Source of the DNA: Nymphalis io
Lineage: Eukaryota > Arthropoda > Insecta > Lepidoptera > Nymphalidae
DNA: 64,000 nt
Direction of reading: 5' to 3'
Assembly (NCBI RefSeq): GCF_905147045.1
Contig: NC_065888.1
Span: 563,001-627,000 of the forward strand
Under the pieces are notes generated by a model. That model did no database searches. It was not told the DNA's origin and saw only the letters and a program-made list of their open reading frames with translations. The translations under genes were made by a program, and so were the position numbers. This document shows positions 46,401 through 58,234 of the stretch, in pieces; the stretch's first letter is position 1, and the number at the start of each line of letters is the position of its first letter.

Positions 46401-47884
46401 TAGAGATAAAGATCATGATAATTATACTTTTTTTCCCATTACATTAAATTTATATAAATATTGTGTGAAAGAAATCAACAACTATAGATCCACCAGAACA
46501 GGCTCATGGTAAAAGTATTGTAGTATACAAAACCTTTTTTATTCATTATATGAATGTTACCAATATTGCTGCCATCTAGAGGCTCCACATAGAACAGATG
46601 AGGTGTCAATAGCCGGAGCAATGCCGTTACTAATGCTGTTGCTGAAGAAATCTGAAATCATAATCAAATTTAATTACTAATTTAATGGAACTATATTTTT
46701 TTTTAACAAATTAATAAGACCGTAACCGTAACCGTAACAGCCTGTGAATGTCCCACTACTGGGCTAAAGGCCTCCTCTCCTCTTTTTGAGGAGAAGGTTT
46801 GGAGCTTATTCCACCACGCTGCTCCAATGCGGGTTGGTGGAATACACATGTGGCAGAATTTCAGTGAAATTAGACACATGCAGGTTTCCTCACGATGTTT
46901 TCCTTCACCGTAAAGCACGAGATGAATTATAATCACAAATTAAGCACATGAAAATTCAGTGGTGCTTGCCCGGGTTTGAACCCACGATCATCGGTTAAGA
47001 TTCACATGTTCTTACCACTGGGCCATCTCGGCTTATCTTATATATCTCAATTAATAAGAACAATAAAGTAAGTGTAATGATGTCCTTCAGACCAATTTCG
47101 GCCACGGCGGACAATCTCAAGAGTAATTTGCCAACTGCGCAGCACATATCATAGTGTACAAGTGTGAGTGCGCAAATACAGGTGCACTCTCCATTTCCTT
47201 ACTCTCATAATCTGATGAGACGGCAATCTGACACGACCGGAAAGAGTTTAGGTGCTTTCAGGTAAAATGGCTTTTAATGCTTTCCGAGGCACAGGAGTGT
47301 ACACGCTTCTAACTTCCAGACTTTTATTGGCCCGACCTGGGATTTGAACCCAAAACCTCCGCGTCAGCAGCCTTACATGTAGCCACTAGATCCACGAAGT
47401 AGTCAAAGTAAGTATATCAGAATTAAGTAATAGACAAAATGACATATTTTTCTAAAAATAAAATGCTGTTCAGATATTGTTTGTCTTACTATTAATGTGA
47501 TAATTAAGAAAATAAACATTGGTACATGTTATGTGTTTATAGTAAATATGTAGTTATCGTGTTATGATATGATAGAACATTTATAATTCATATAAATGAG
47601 GATAATTTTTTTTTTTTATGACAAAACTTGATTTTTGAAATAATAAAATTTACAGAAACGAGATATCTAAAACAAGGAATCAAACAAAAAAATCATTATA
47701 ATAATTTATAGATAACTATATATAAAAAAAAAATATTATAATTACACCTTACCGAAAACACTGCGGCTACAACGCGGATGTAAACTTTTAAATCAATCAT
47801 TGGCATTGTTTTTGATTGAGTTGACATCGATACGTTTGGGAGCTTGCACTTCAAGTCCTCTTCTAACTCTGTACTTTCATTCAT
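43425..47884 (-). CDS. Unrecognised small multi-pass membrane protein
   Basis: Four exons: 47753-47884, 46561-46651, 46042-46281, 43425-43468, with matching phases, giving 168 residues. It starts MNESTELEEDLKCKLPNVSM. About four hydrophobic segments follow: VYIRVVAAVFSISSATALV, YFITGLMVATSAIGLLNSCV, TWLLLDSLFETTRVVYVFIC, and ISIAQYLLDSFLYCQMIL at the end. The charged N-terminus lacks a signal peptide. The last exon is short (ends ...CQMILRH) and lies 2.6 kb away, so it is the least certain part. The layout resembles small four-span insect membrane proteins, but I cannot name a family. An upstream ORF of five codons (MVIHE) overlaps the start. SINE B and SINE C lie in intron 1, SINE A, C and D in intron 3. 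Confidence 0.62.
43600..43785 (-). mobile_element. SINE D, minus orientation
   Basis: CCTGGGACATTTTTCACATA, GATCCCAAATTAAGCTTGTA, ATTACACCCAGACTCAGGAC and ACAAATGTCTGTCCTGGGTG are the reverse complement of the element at 45504-45765. Found in intron 3 of the membrane-protein gene. Confidence 0.75.
43870..44020 (-). mobile_element. SINE A, degraded
   Basis: TTCCTTGTGCTTTTATAACA, CCATTAACCCTTCAAACGGG and ATTGGCGGTAAAATAATTAT then GATGAGTACCCACCCAAACG follow the reversed SINE A order. Old copy. Confidence 0.55.
44400..44635. mobile_element. SINE C remnants
   Basis: GACCGAGTCCGGTCACGGCG and, 120 bp later, AAGGCTTTACGTGCTTTCCG with AGGCACAGCAACGTTAAAAC and TTCGAAACTCCAGGCTGGGC are scattered reverse-orientation SINE C blocks directly left of a SINE A. 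Partly rearranged. Confidence 0.45.
44638..44876 (+). mobile_element. SINE A, 5'-truncated
   Basis: CATCAGATATTCTACCGCCT to CTCGTCCGCCTTCCTATTCT with a short A-tail. The first 50 or so bases of the family are missing, and an inserted TACCTAAATC lies after ACCGCC. Confidence 0.8.
45504..45765 (+). mobile_element. SINE D (tRNA-like head)
   Basis: The head GACGGGCCGGTTGTTAGATA carries, after a short gap, the B-box-like GTGTGTTCAATTCCCACCC. The body reads TGTCTGTTTGTCCTGAGTCT and GTTGTCTGGTATCCATAGTA, then ends in an ATTATTTATT-type tail. A second copy lies at 43600-43785 inverted. The head cannot fold as a functional tRNA. Confidence 0.75.
46729..47038 (-). mobile_element. SINE B, full-length, in intron 1 of membrane-protein gene
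   Basis: Best SINE B copy. The tRNA-like head, read on the minus strand from 47038, is AAGCCGAGATGGCCCAGTGG with B box GGGTTCAAACCCGGGC. The 3' end contains CAGTAGTGGGACATTCACAG. Confidence 0.85.
47085..47398 (-). mobile_element. SINE C, minus orientation
   Basis: Reads TTCAGACCAATTTCGGCCAC, AATCTGACACGACCGGAAAG, CCCGACCTGGGATTTGAACC and CAGCAGCCTTACATGTAGCC. Full-length reverse of the 49705 element, 50 bp from a SINE B. Confidence 0.8.
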
Positions 47885-49699
47885 GGATGACCATACAGCA
47901 GTTCTGATAATTTATAGACACAAAATCAATACAACCCAGTATCGTATTTACGCGCTCGCACTGTATACCTACATATGTAGCAATACAAACAGTATGCTTT
48001 AGCAAATGTCAATGTCATGAGTGTTACTCGCGTTAATGAATGTTACACCCGTTTAAAAATGTGTATTTTAAACATTTCGAATAATTTAAATAAAACTAAA
48101 AAAGTAAATAAATAGGCAATGTTAAAACATATTTTTTGTAATGGATTTCAAGCATTTTGTTACCTTATTTTATTTTTGTTCAAATCTGTCACTAATCGCA
48201 TTCGTCTAACGTTTCTTATGTTTAAAACTAGATGGCAGTAGCTGTACTTAATTAGTAATTTTTACTTACTTTTTAATTCATAAGTAGTTTTATATGATTT
48301 AGTTTTAGATATATTATATAAAAAAAATAAGAAATTGTTGTGAATATGTTTTGTGCCTTTGAGTTCTTATTGTGCGTCGAAGACGTATTTGAGCGAGCAT
48401 TTCATGCTTTTTTTTATTAACCATTAATTTACTACGATATTCAGAAAGATAATCAATTTGAATCTTTCTTCATGAACTCTTTGTGTAAAAACGTTTTAAA
48501 AATAATCCGCCACATTTATATAAATTATTCTTGTATTCAAAATCACATTTACACAATGAAAGCAATTAATATTTATTCGTGAACATTCGTCACAGACGTC
48601 TGTAGTAAGTCACCGCACATCACTTCAACAATTAAAAAAAATACAATTAAATAAAATAGTTCACGCTTTTCAACAAATCAAGAATGACATGATTTGCATA
48701 CAATTCGTTTTAAGCCTTGCTCCATTTCGTTGAACATTGATCTTATAATTAATTAACAGATTATTGTTGAAGTTATAACTTTTATATTTTTTATCATCAT
48801 GTACTGGTTCAAGCACACATTATTTACTAAAATATATTAAAGAAGTAGTTATAAATCTTATTTTAATAAAGTAAATAATTTACAATATAGATTTACTAAC
48901 CCTCCTATTTAATAAAGTTAATAAATATCTATGAGAAATAGATAATCATAAAAGTGTAATCGTAAAGTATACCAGTTGTAACCAAATAATAAATCGTCGT
49001 TCGGACAATCGGACGGAAATTTACAAGCGGCAACATATCGTAAATATAATTTATAATTGAATTAATTGTAAAGCAATCGGTTTAATTCGATTGAACCGCG
49101 CCCGTTGAATGGCGACTAATGATTGCGTGCGCACATCGCCCTATCACTCGTGATTTGATGAAATCGAGTGTAGTTTAATTCTTTTATATTCAAATACGAA
49201 CGAGTTTATTATTTTTAGAAGATTTGTAAATAGATAAAGTAGGTATTTATCATTTTACACCGAAGTGATTATTTTGGAAGTAAATATTGATTATTAAATT
49301 TTTTTTTTTAGTTTTGAGGAGTTTTGAATATGAATCCTCAATTTTTATCATTTCAGGTGCATCAAATGTACTTGTACTGTGCTGTTCAACGTAGCATAAT
49401 TTATCAATTCTAATTTAGATAAAAAATATAAAATATTGTTTTATTATTACAATTTTGATTATAGTCTTTACGAATATACAATAAACTCTACGTCTACGTT
49501 CGTAAATATCGTTTATAAATTAAGCAAAGGCCATACGCTGGCTAATTTGGATTTTTTCCCAATTTCTTTTTAACTGTTTTTTTTTTTATGAAGCGAATCC
49601 AACACCTTTTAATACGATGTAAAACTAAAACACAGATTAATCTAATAGAAATATTACTAACCATATTATATAAAATATATTACGTATAATTTTATAATT
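47885..49699. other. Upstream region of the membrane-protein gene
   Basis: Contains the 5' UTR and presumed promoter (47885 to about 48100), including the five-codon upstream ORF at 47877-47894. The remaining 1.6 kb is AT-rich with no feature I can identify. Confidence 0.5.
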
Positions 49700-49704
49700 G
49701 TCTG

Positions 49705-50075
49705 CCTAGTTGGTCTAGTAGCTTGATATAAGGCCGCAGACCCGGAGGTCCTGGATTCAATTCCCAGGTCGGGCCAATAAAAAGTTATTGGGTTTTTCTG
49801 TCAGAAAATTATTAGTAGCAGCCGGAGTCCGGAAGTTAGAAGTGTGCCGTGCCTCAGAAAGCACGTAAAGCCGTGTAGGTCCTGCACCTGAACTCTTTCC
49901 GGTCGTGTCGGATTGCCGTCCCATCGGATTATGAGAGTTAGGGAATAGAGAGTGCACCTGTGTTTGCACACACACTTGTGCACTATATATATATCTCCTG
50001 CGTAGATGACCTAATCTCTCTTGAGAATGGCCGCTGTGGCCGTATTCGGTCTGGAAGACATTATTATTATTATTA
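49705..50075 (+). mobile_element. SINE C, full length
   Basis: tRNA-like head TGCCTAGTTGGTCTAGTAGC with TCAATTCCCAGGTCGGG. Body AACTCTTTCCGGTCGTGTCG and TGCACCTGTGTTTGCACACA. Ends GTCTGGAAGACATTATTATT (ATT)n tail. TATTACGTATAAT follows at 50071, and ATTACGTATAAT is also at 49679-49690, a possible target-site duplication. Confidence 0.85.
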
Positions 50076-51654
50076 CGTATAATAATAGCAAAAAGAAAAA
50101 GTAAGTCTAGTATGGTTAAAAAAAATATAAACATCGCTAACGTCGCCAAGAATTACTCGCGGTCTTTTTCAAATGTTATTTGACAGATGTCCTCGACATT
50201 AAAAAAAAAATAGTCAATTTTTTATTTATATAGGCTCATGTAGTAAGTATTGTGTACCTAATTTTTAATAAAACGACATAATCGAAATGCATTACTGGAT
50301 TGGACATTTGCCATGTTTTCTTTGGACATTCGGTTAGTTTGGTGGTCAGTGGTCAGATAATCTAATTAATATGAAAATGTATGCAAAATTTAACTTTATG
50401 CAATTGTGATAAGGGTTGCGGAATACAAAAGCTGCGCCCTATCTAGTTAATTGTCGAGCAATAAAACGGTATGGTCAATCGAGGTTTGTGAAAGCTTTGA
50501 CGCAATATATTTTGTTGCAATCGAGCTTTTGTAGCGGGATTAACGGGCTTGATACTTGGTTTATATATTTAAATTATTGTGTTTAGGTTTTTTTTTTAAA
50601 TTACTTGTTATATAATATTCCAACAGATATAACATTTATTTCTGACTAGTGTAAAAACTATAGTTTTGAATGATGACGAGGTAAAAACAACTGGATAGAC
50701 AGGATGGTGATTTTTACTAGATATTAAAAAAATATGACCTAAAATATTCAAATTTCATCTGTTCTAATTTAACTTAAATTTATAAATGATTGGAGGATTA
50801 ACTTATACTTGCTATTGTATAATTATTTGTTTACTAGACAGACAAAACAGGTAAATAATAAATACATGCAGACCTGATTGAGACCCTGAAAACGCAGCAC
50901 GATTTTGTTAATATAATACGATATGATATTTAATAAGTAGGTAATGATTAACTTATATAAACAAATAAATAGATTGCATTAGGAATAATAACAATACGTA
51001 ATGATGCAAGATGAAAAATATTTTTTCTATTCATGTATCAAAACCTGCAATTCCGAGTAACTTATTATTTGAATTATACCATTTGAATAATTGAGATGTT
51101 ATGTCAATAACGGTGAAATAATAACGATATGATATTCAAAATGTTTGCGTACATAACTCACGTGACCAATAGGGTGGACCACTGACGTCAACGACGATGA
51201 GAATATTATAATACGACTATATTAGAAATTGTTCGTCTCCTTTATTTTCTTTCAATTTCGGAATATATATTTTCAGATAATTTGAAAAGTGATATTAGAT
51301 TGATTACAGAGCTCTAAAAATTAGTTACATTTCATCATACACTGGGGACAACTCTTCCTGGGTTGCCGCTCACATGATTGATATTTTAACCGATCTATCA
51401 TTCGATTACAATCATAATCGAATCGTTCGATCAACAATTTTAAATTTCATTATGATGTTTCATTCACATTGTATTGAAATGAATGTGAATTTTTATCACA
51501 TTTGTAACACGTGGTTATTTCAAAATTTATTTGGTATATCTTGTTTGATTTAATTAATTATTAATTTTGAATCTGTTAGTTATTACAGAGCTATTTTTAT
51601 AAATTAATTTTGACCCAGCCTGACACGGCTTCGCACGGGCCTATATGGAACGTG
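50076..51654. other. AT-rich spacer
   Basis: No gene or recognisable element between two SINE C copies. Only simple AT-rich sequence. Confidence 0.5.
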
Positions 51655-52018
51655 ACTGCCTCGTTAGTCAAATGGCTTGATGTAAGGCCGCAGACCCGGT
51701 GGTCCTAGGTTCAATTCACAGGTCGGGCCATTAAAAGTTATTGGGTTTTTCTGTAAGAAAATTCTCAGTAGCATACCGGAGTCTGGAAGTATGCACACTC
51801 CCGTGCTTCGGAAAGCACGCAAAGCCGTTGGTCCTGAGACTAAACTCTTTCCGGTCGTGTCGGATTGCCGTCCCATCGGATTATGAGAGTGAGGGAAGAG
51901 GTGAACTCTGCACCTGTGTTTGCGCACACACTTGTGCACTATAATATCTCCTGCGCAGTTGGCTAATCTTTCTTGAGATTGGCCGTCATGGCTAAAATCG
52001 GTCTGGAGGACATTATTT
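51655..52018 (+). mobile_element. SINE C, full length
   Basis: Same order as the 49705 copy: CTCGTTAGTCAAATGGCTTG head, TTCAATTCACAGGTCGGGCC, GGTCGTGTCGGATTGCCGTC, TGCGCACACACTTGTGCACT, ending GGTCTGGAGGACATTATT. Confidence 0.83.
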
Positions 52019-52604
52019 ATATGAAAAATTTATATTGAAGGACAAATATTACAACAAACATAACATATAAAAACAATCGACAAATCAAACATATGTACAT
52101 TAAAAATATATATGTGTCGAACAGCTCATCTTTATGTAATTATTTGTTATTGCAGTTTCTTGAAAAATGCACACTCACACACACAATGCACACAATGCAA
52201 ATACACGCTCCAGTGCAGCTTATCGGGTATGTTCGCCAAAGCAATAACAAATGACTTGTAGGCCATTACGAGAGAACGCTCTGGCTTTACGCTGCAACGC
52301 TTCCTGGGTAATCAACACGGCATTCTAAAAATTCTTGCCAACAAAAATACACCCATTGTAATATTTGCCATACACAAGAAAGATGTACGTCCACTGAAAA
52401 GTAGGTATCGATTGTTTTTTTTTCGAACATTAATTGCACTCTCATATTGAGTGGCTAGTAACTTTATTTATAGTACGTAATTTATATATAAACTAAACGG
52501 AACATAGAATAATGGCATTTGTTAATGTTTTTTTTTTAATCAGAAGTGAACATTCAATTACGACTTATTTTAAATATTGAATATGTAGTCAAAGACAGTA
52601 TAAA

Positions 52605-52765
52605 AAAATAAAATATACTTTATTCAAGTGGGCTATCTCAAGCGATTTTAAATCGTCGCTTATTGTAGTTATCGTATATATAATACTACCGGTTCGGAAT
52701 GTAGAATATTCTGAGAAGAACTGGCAGGAAACTCAGTAGTTACTTTTTTAACAATCAAAAAATTA
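52605..52765 (-). repeat. Lepidopteran dispersed repeat (LINE/SINE 3' tail type)
   Basis: ATACTTTATTCAAGTGGGCT, ACTACCGGTTCGGAATGTAG and GAACTGGCAGGAAACTCAGT form a well-known dispersed lepidopteran block. I know it by sight but not which autonomous element it derives from. Confidence 0.55.
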
Positions 52766-52857
52766 CACGTCATAAAATCATATTTATTCATACATCCTGT
52801 GTGAACGTTAACAAATACTAACTGTAAACCTTGCTGTCAGAATCCTGTACAGTATAC

Positions 52858-52936
52858 AGTAACAGCCTGTGAATGTTCCACTGCTGGGCTAAGGCCTCCT
52901 CTCCCTTTTCGAGGAGAAGGTTTTGGAGCTTATATA
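52858..52936 (-). mobile_element. SINE B, 5'-truncated stub
   Basis: Only the 3' terminal 75 bp remain: AACAGCCTGTGAATGTTCCA, CTGCTGGGCTAAGGCCTCCT and GAGGAGAAGGTTTTGGAGCT. Confidence 0.8.
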
Positions 52937-54339
52937 AAGCCTTATTTATAAAAAAATAATTAGTACGAGTTGTAATTGACGGTCTATCAAATTTTATTAT
53001 AGAATCGAATACTTTGTCCCAGGAAGGATGTACTAACTTTGTGAACTCTTGAAGTTTGGTGTTAAAAATTTATCTTTACTTCTCGTCTTTATACAATGTT
53101 TGCTTATATAAAAATTATCGACGTTGTTGTATTTACAAATATTTTGTGACACTACCGTAAGTATGCTTACTTTACCAAAAAAATTCCAATGTACATAATA
53201 TATATACATTTATACGAATAATCTAAAAGCCTCGGCTTCGGTTAGACAATACGAAAAATACATTTTCAATAGGATTTGCGTAAAATCCGTTCTGAGTATC
53301 TCGTGCTGATTGGTATTTTTGGGTTAAAGAAACTTTATTCTCATCAAGAAACACATTCACTGACATGAGAAGATAATATTACTACAACAATTGCCCAGCG
53401 GCGCGGCAAAGCAGCATGTATAAATGATATTATTAAATAATAGAAAAATATAATATTGAAGAGGGTATCTGTGAAAACCTTGCAATATTGTCGATAGACT
53501 GGTCTTATCGCAAATACACGGATTAAGTACAGCTAGGAAGTGGTATGAATGAGTGAGAATTTATGTATTTATTATTATTTTATTTATTTTTTATTGCTAC
53601 TTTTTATACTATTAAATTTAATAAATTATTTTACATTATTATACATTACATGTGCATAAGATTAATAACTCTTCAATTATAGCAGTTGTAACAAGGTGCT
53701 TGCTTAATTTGGTCTATTGTGTTGGTTGGCTATTGTATTCATTCATTTTTATGAATACCCGACAGCTATGCGAAAGCCTTCTCTTATTTATTTTTAAGGC
53801 TTGGAGAATATTCCACCACGCTACTCCATTGTGGGTTGTTATCCAACCAACTGTATGTCCATACAAGACAAGTCTCGACACATGCAAATTTCTTTCGATG
53901 TTTTATTTCGCTGCTAAACATAAGATTAAGTCATGCAATATTAATTTTATTTAATACATTAGTATAATTTACTAATTCAAGAATTAAATATATTCTAAAC
54001 TAAAAATATTCTCTGCATTATTGCCTTTGCCGACGTTACCGAGTCTGCAGTCAAAGCGTCTTTGCTAGGACACGGTACCTATTTGTTTATAATTTTATAT
54101 AATAAAATCCCAATGTCAGGTGGGATGTAAAAAAGTGCTATTAGCATTCGCTGGTAGCATGAAAACAAACAATTTGTAAAATGTATTTTAGCAACATATA
54201 ATTTATAAGAAGAATTTAAGAAGGAAGATGATAGACCCCCAAAAATTGAAGTTTGTTTTTGTTGATCATTAATTCTTGTTTTTTTAATTTTAAACCTCGA
54301 ACGCTCCAAATGATTACTATATTGAATTGGTAAAGGAAC

Positions 54340-54411
54340 GGTTCCATGGTGTAATGGTTAGCACTCTGGACTCTGAATCCAGCGATCCGAGTTCAAATCT
54401 CGGTGGGACCT
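54340..54411 (+). tRNA. tRNA-Gln: tRNA-Gln (anticodon CTG)
   Basis: 72-nt intronless cloverleaf. Acceptor GGTTCCA pairs with TGGGACC (one G-U pair). A box TGGTGTAATGGTTAGCA. Anticodon stem CTGGA/TCCAG with loop CTCTGAA and anticodon CTG at 54373-54375. T arm CCGAGTTCAAATCTCGG. A TTTT terminator lies about 25 bp downstream. Apart from one acceptor-stem base (GGGACC for GGAACC) it equals the conserved animal tRNA-Gln(CTG). All stems are intact, so it is very probably functional, in contrast to the tRNA-like SINE heads in the window. Confidence 0.96.
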
Positions 54412-54529
54412 ATAGAGCCAGCATTTCTTCTCGCTTTTGTAATTATATTATTTTGTTATACAAATTTAATTAAGAATGTTTCTTTATTATAAGTAAAATA
54501 CTTTTTAAAATATTTGGAAATATTCTCTG

Positions 54530-54690
54530 AGGCGAGATGGTCCGGTTACCGAAGATTATAAGTTAAAATCCGGCAAGTTTCACGTGTTCAATTTGTGTTT
54601 ATAATTCATCTAGTACTCGGTGGTGAAGGAAAGCATCGTGAGGAAACCCGCGTGTGTCGGTTTGGATAATATTTGGGCAACGTGATGGAA
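54530..54690 (+). mobile_element. SINE B, degraded, plus orientation
   Basis: AGGCGAGATGGTCCGGTTAC, AATTCATCTAGTACTCGGTG, GAAAGCATCGTGAGGAAACC and GATGGAATAAGCTCCAAGC follow the SINE B order with many changes. Begins about 120 bp after the tRNA gene. Confidence 0.55.
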
Positions 54691-54994
54691 TAAGCTCCAA
54701 GCATATAAAGCATGTCGCGAGATTTGCATATGTAGATAACAATAAGTAAATTAAATAATTTAATCTGATTGATTTTAATTTTTAAAATGTTCAAACTAAG
54801 TAAATACGAGTACTTAAATCTCGCGCCAAGCTTTTATATATCATATATATTGTGTAATCACGTTACTACTACCTAATACTACTAACTAATAAGTCCACTA
54901 ACTGTGTTGATAGTAAAAGTTGTAAAGGAAAAGTTTATTTTATTCCTTTTAGCTCATTTAAATGATAGCTTGTTTTTAAGCTTTTTTTATCCGT

Positions 54995-55308
54995 CCGTAG
55001 CAGCCTATGAATGTCGCACTGCTGGGCTAAAGGTCTCCTCTCCCTTTTTGAGGAGAAGGTTTGGAGCTTATTCCACCACGCTGCTCCAGTGCGGGTTGGT
55101 GGAATACATATGTGGCAGATTTTCAGTGAAATTATACACATGCAGGTTTCCTCACGATGTTTTACTTCACCGTAAAGCACGAGATGAATTATAATCACAA
55201 ATTAAGCACATGAAAATTCAGCGGTGCTTGCCCCTTGTTTGAACCCGCGATGTAAACTAAAATAAAATTTACACGTTTTTATCACTTGGCCATCTCGGCT
55301 TATTTTTT
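54995..55308 (-). mobile_element. SINE B, near full length
   Basis: CAGCCTATGAATGTCGCACT, GTGCGGGTTGGTGGAATACA, CATGCAGGTTTCCTCACGAT, and the head ending CACTTGGCCATCTCGGCTTA. About 10 bp in the head region (AAACTAAAATAAAATTTAC) differ from the other copies. Confidence 0.82.
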
Positions 55309-55319
55309 TTACTTATAAT

Positions 55320-56570
55320 TTGTTTTAAATAATAATCGTTTTATATAAGACTATTTGGTTTAACATATTATGTATTATTTATGTGCAATATTCTTGTTGT
55401 TTCACTACGGAACCATTTCCTTCGTGATCGAAAACGATCTTGTTTGTTACCTGAACATTTATATAAGACTATAGCTTTGTCTATTTTGAGAACAAGACGA
55501 CAACACGTGACTTTTTCTCGTACGTCTCAACGAGTAGTCTGCTCCTAAAAATGATAAATTGAATCGTGCAGATGCGAGACTTGATAACCAGATTTCATAC
55601 AAATGATTATTTATTTATCATCTTTATTCCCGGAGTGAATTCGGGTTTAACTTTATAATTTATATTTATATAATTCACAGTAAGACTGGTTACATAATAT
55701 TTTATTTAACTATATAAACTTAGACCCTGTGTTTAGAGATTTCATGATACTATTATTGATTATTTATTTAGAATATAACGAATCTGGTTATCCTTTTCTG
55801 TTACGTAGAAACTATTTTATTACACGACACCTCATCCTCATGTCATAAGACATGTCGCTATTATTTATTTACTAAAATAAAAAATTCAAACTTAATATAC
55901 TTTAAATGAGCCGTTGTTGATATATTGTGTTTAGTTTAATTGTATGTTGAGAATATAAATATAATATACTAAAGTAAATAAGTCGTTCTTCTGTTTTCTG
56001 TCGGCTAAAAACCTGCTTAAGTGTAGTACAGCTTTTAACCTACTTTATATTAAAATTACAAACATAGGCTTACAAACATAATACGTCACTTTAGACTGAA
56101 ATTTTTGTTGAACTACGCTATGTGAAGCTGAAAGCTTTGTTACAAACAAGTCTGAAAGACAAACAACGAGATTAATCTCCGAGTATGAGCGCGTTCGCCG
56201 GGCACGTGTCGCGCACGCGAGCGCCGCCCGACCACTTTTCTATACATTTTTTTTTATTTTTTGTATAATGAGCAAAAACATAATTGTTCTTTAAGACTAA
56301 TCCCCTTTAGGGCTTGTTAACGGAATTAAGATTGACGTTGTCTTTGAAATGCTTTGAAGGCTTTAAAGTGTTAAATATTTGTTATTCATTACAGATATTC
56401 GTTTTTTTCAATGTTCGTTTGTGTGGTTTTGTATTTTGATGGGGAAACTATATGCTTTTATTGATGCATATTCTACAATTGACAGGATCAGTATTTAATT
56501 GTTATGTCATTTATTTTTTTGAAATATTTGTATTTCAGTATAAGTAAGTTTCTAATCTATACAAACTATT
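55320..56570. other. AT-rich spacer with one CpG-rich patch
   Basis: No gene seen. A 60-bp patch at 56185-56240 (GCGCGTTCGCCGGGCACGTG then TCGCGCACGCGAGCGCCGCC) is the only GC-rich stretch for kilobases and contains a CACGTG E-box. It could be an enhancer, an unseen promoter or an old element. Confidence 0.4.
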
Positions 56571-56572
56571 GT

Positions 56573-56857
56573 TGGTAGGGCTTTGCGCATCCCGTCTGGG
56601 TAGGTACAATCCGCTTATCTCTTATGCTACCGCCATACAGCAATATTGTTGAGTTGCAGTCGGAGTAAGTCAATGTAACTAGCCAGTGCAACCATTGTAG
56701 GCACAAGAGACATCTTAGTTTCCAATGTTGGTGGCGCATTGCCGATGTAAAAGATGGTTAATATTTCTTATAGTACCAATCTCTTTGGATAGTGGTGACC
56801 ACTTACTATCACGTGACCCATTTGTCAGTGTGCCTACCTATTTTCATATAAAAAACT
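56573..56857 (+). mobile_element. SINE A, diverged
   Basis: GGTAGGGCTTTGCGCATCCC, TTCCAATGTTGGTGGCGCAT and GTGACCACTTACTATCACGT mark a full-length but older copy ending near an A-rich/T-rich junction. Confidence 0.75.
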
Positions 56858-57867
56858 TTTTTTTTCATTTTAAATTTATATTGATCACTTTTTAAATTTA
56901 AAGTTTTAACAAAAAATCCTATTAAAGTGAATTTTCAGTAACATCAGTATCTACTTTAAATTGTTACATATGTATATTATATAATGTACTATATAATAGA
57001 TTAATGTAAACTATATAATAACTAATAAGTCAACTCTACAAACAAAACGCAATTCGTGAGCCTGCATTAAGCTAGCACTTTCCATAATTCTGTAATCATA
57101 TAAATTTGCTCACTCAATCACTTCCTAAGTTTTATGTGAATACCTACCCTGTTCAAAAGAGATACAGTTATATTTTGCTTGGCAATGTGTTTTGCATGAT
57201 TGTGTGGGGTTGAGGGGTGAACGTGTCGGTATTATATATATTAATTCTCGGACACGTGTCGCTCGGCGTGTGACCGGGTGGTTAAGGCTTTCCCACGTAC
57301 TGTAATCGTCTAGACAGCAAAAGTTACTTTTCTAAATTTTCATGTTTGATTTTAATTCTTTCCACCATGAAAGTAAAATTTCAAGCTTAAATTTGAGTGC
57401 AAAATTTCTATAAAACGTAATGTTTGAGTGAAATATTTTGACGTTGAAAAATTTAGTACAATTTCTCGATTTATTTCGTGGAGTTTGGATCTATTTGGAA
57501 ATCATACAACCACCATTCTGACCGATACGAATATTCCATACTTAGAAATTAAAAATAAATATGAAAACCATCATATATATTTCCATAATATTCATAATAA
57601 TGCATGATTTATATATTTTTCTAGATATATACTGACCCTAAAAATAGTGAGCACGTGGAAACGAAGAACTTAGTAACTTCAAAGCGCTTGTAACGTTAAC
57701 AGCAGTCGCGTGGCCGAAGTCGCCAGTACGATGACAACTCTAGAACCGTTCAGTGCAGGAACTTCTAGTTACTCGTACAATAAACTTCAGGGGACGTTTC
57801 ATGTAGCAAATTAATTTAGCAACATAGATACATTTACTTACATGAACTACTAGATTTCAGACGGTTT
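56858..57867. other. AT-rich spacer
   Basis: No gene or repeat recognised. A small GC-richer spot at 57238-57285 includes GGACACGTGTCGCTCGGCGT. Confidence 0.4.
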
Positions 57868-58095
57868 GTTTTTTTTTATAGAATATAAAGGCGGACGAGC
57901 ATATGGCCCACCTGATGGTAAGTGGTCACCAAACGCCTTTAGACATTGACAGTGTAAGAAATGTCAACCATCGCTTACATAGTCAATGCGCCACCAACCT
58001 TGGGAACTAAGATTTTATGTCCCTTGTGCCTGTAATTACACTGGCTCACTCACCCTTTAAACCGGAACACAACAATATCAAGTATTGCTGTTTTG
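57868..58095 (-). mobile_element. SINE A, truncated
   Basis: T-run at 57868-57877, then GGCGGACGAGCATATGGCCC and ACTCACCCTTTAAACCGGAA. It stops at TATTGCTGTTTTG, lacking the head. Followed within 60 bp by the (ATT)n end of the CR1-like LINE. Confidence 0.82.
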
Positions 58096-58234
58096 AATAA
58101 TAAATATTCAACATATAAAAATACTAAATGTATAGACGTTAACTTTCAACTAAAATTATTATTATTATTATTATTATTTATTTATAGACGAACAGCTGAT
58201 AAGCTGATATGTCTATGTAAATTGTGTTGAAAAA

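Noticed and set aside
46960..47038. Possible tRNA gene
   Set aside because: It is the tRNA-like head of SINE B. Stems are incomplete and the same sequence recurs in other SINE copies.
49757..50149. 130-codon minus-strand frame
   Set aside because: Antisense of a SINE C copy. A similar frame recurs at 51664 over another copy.
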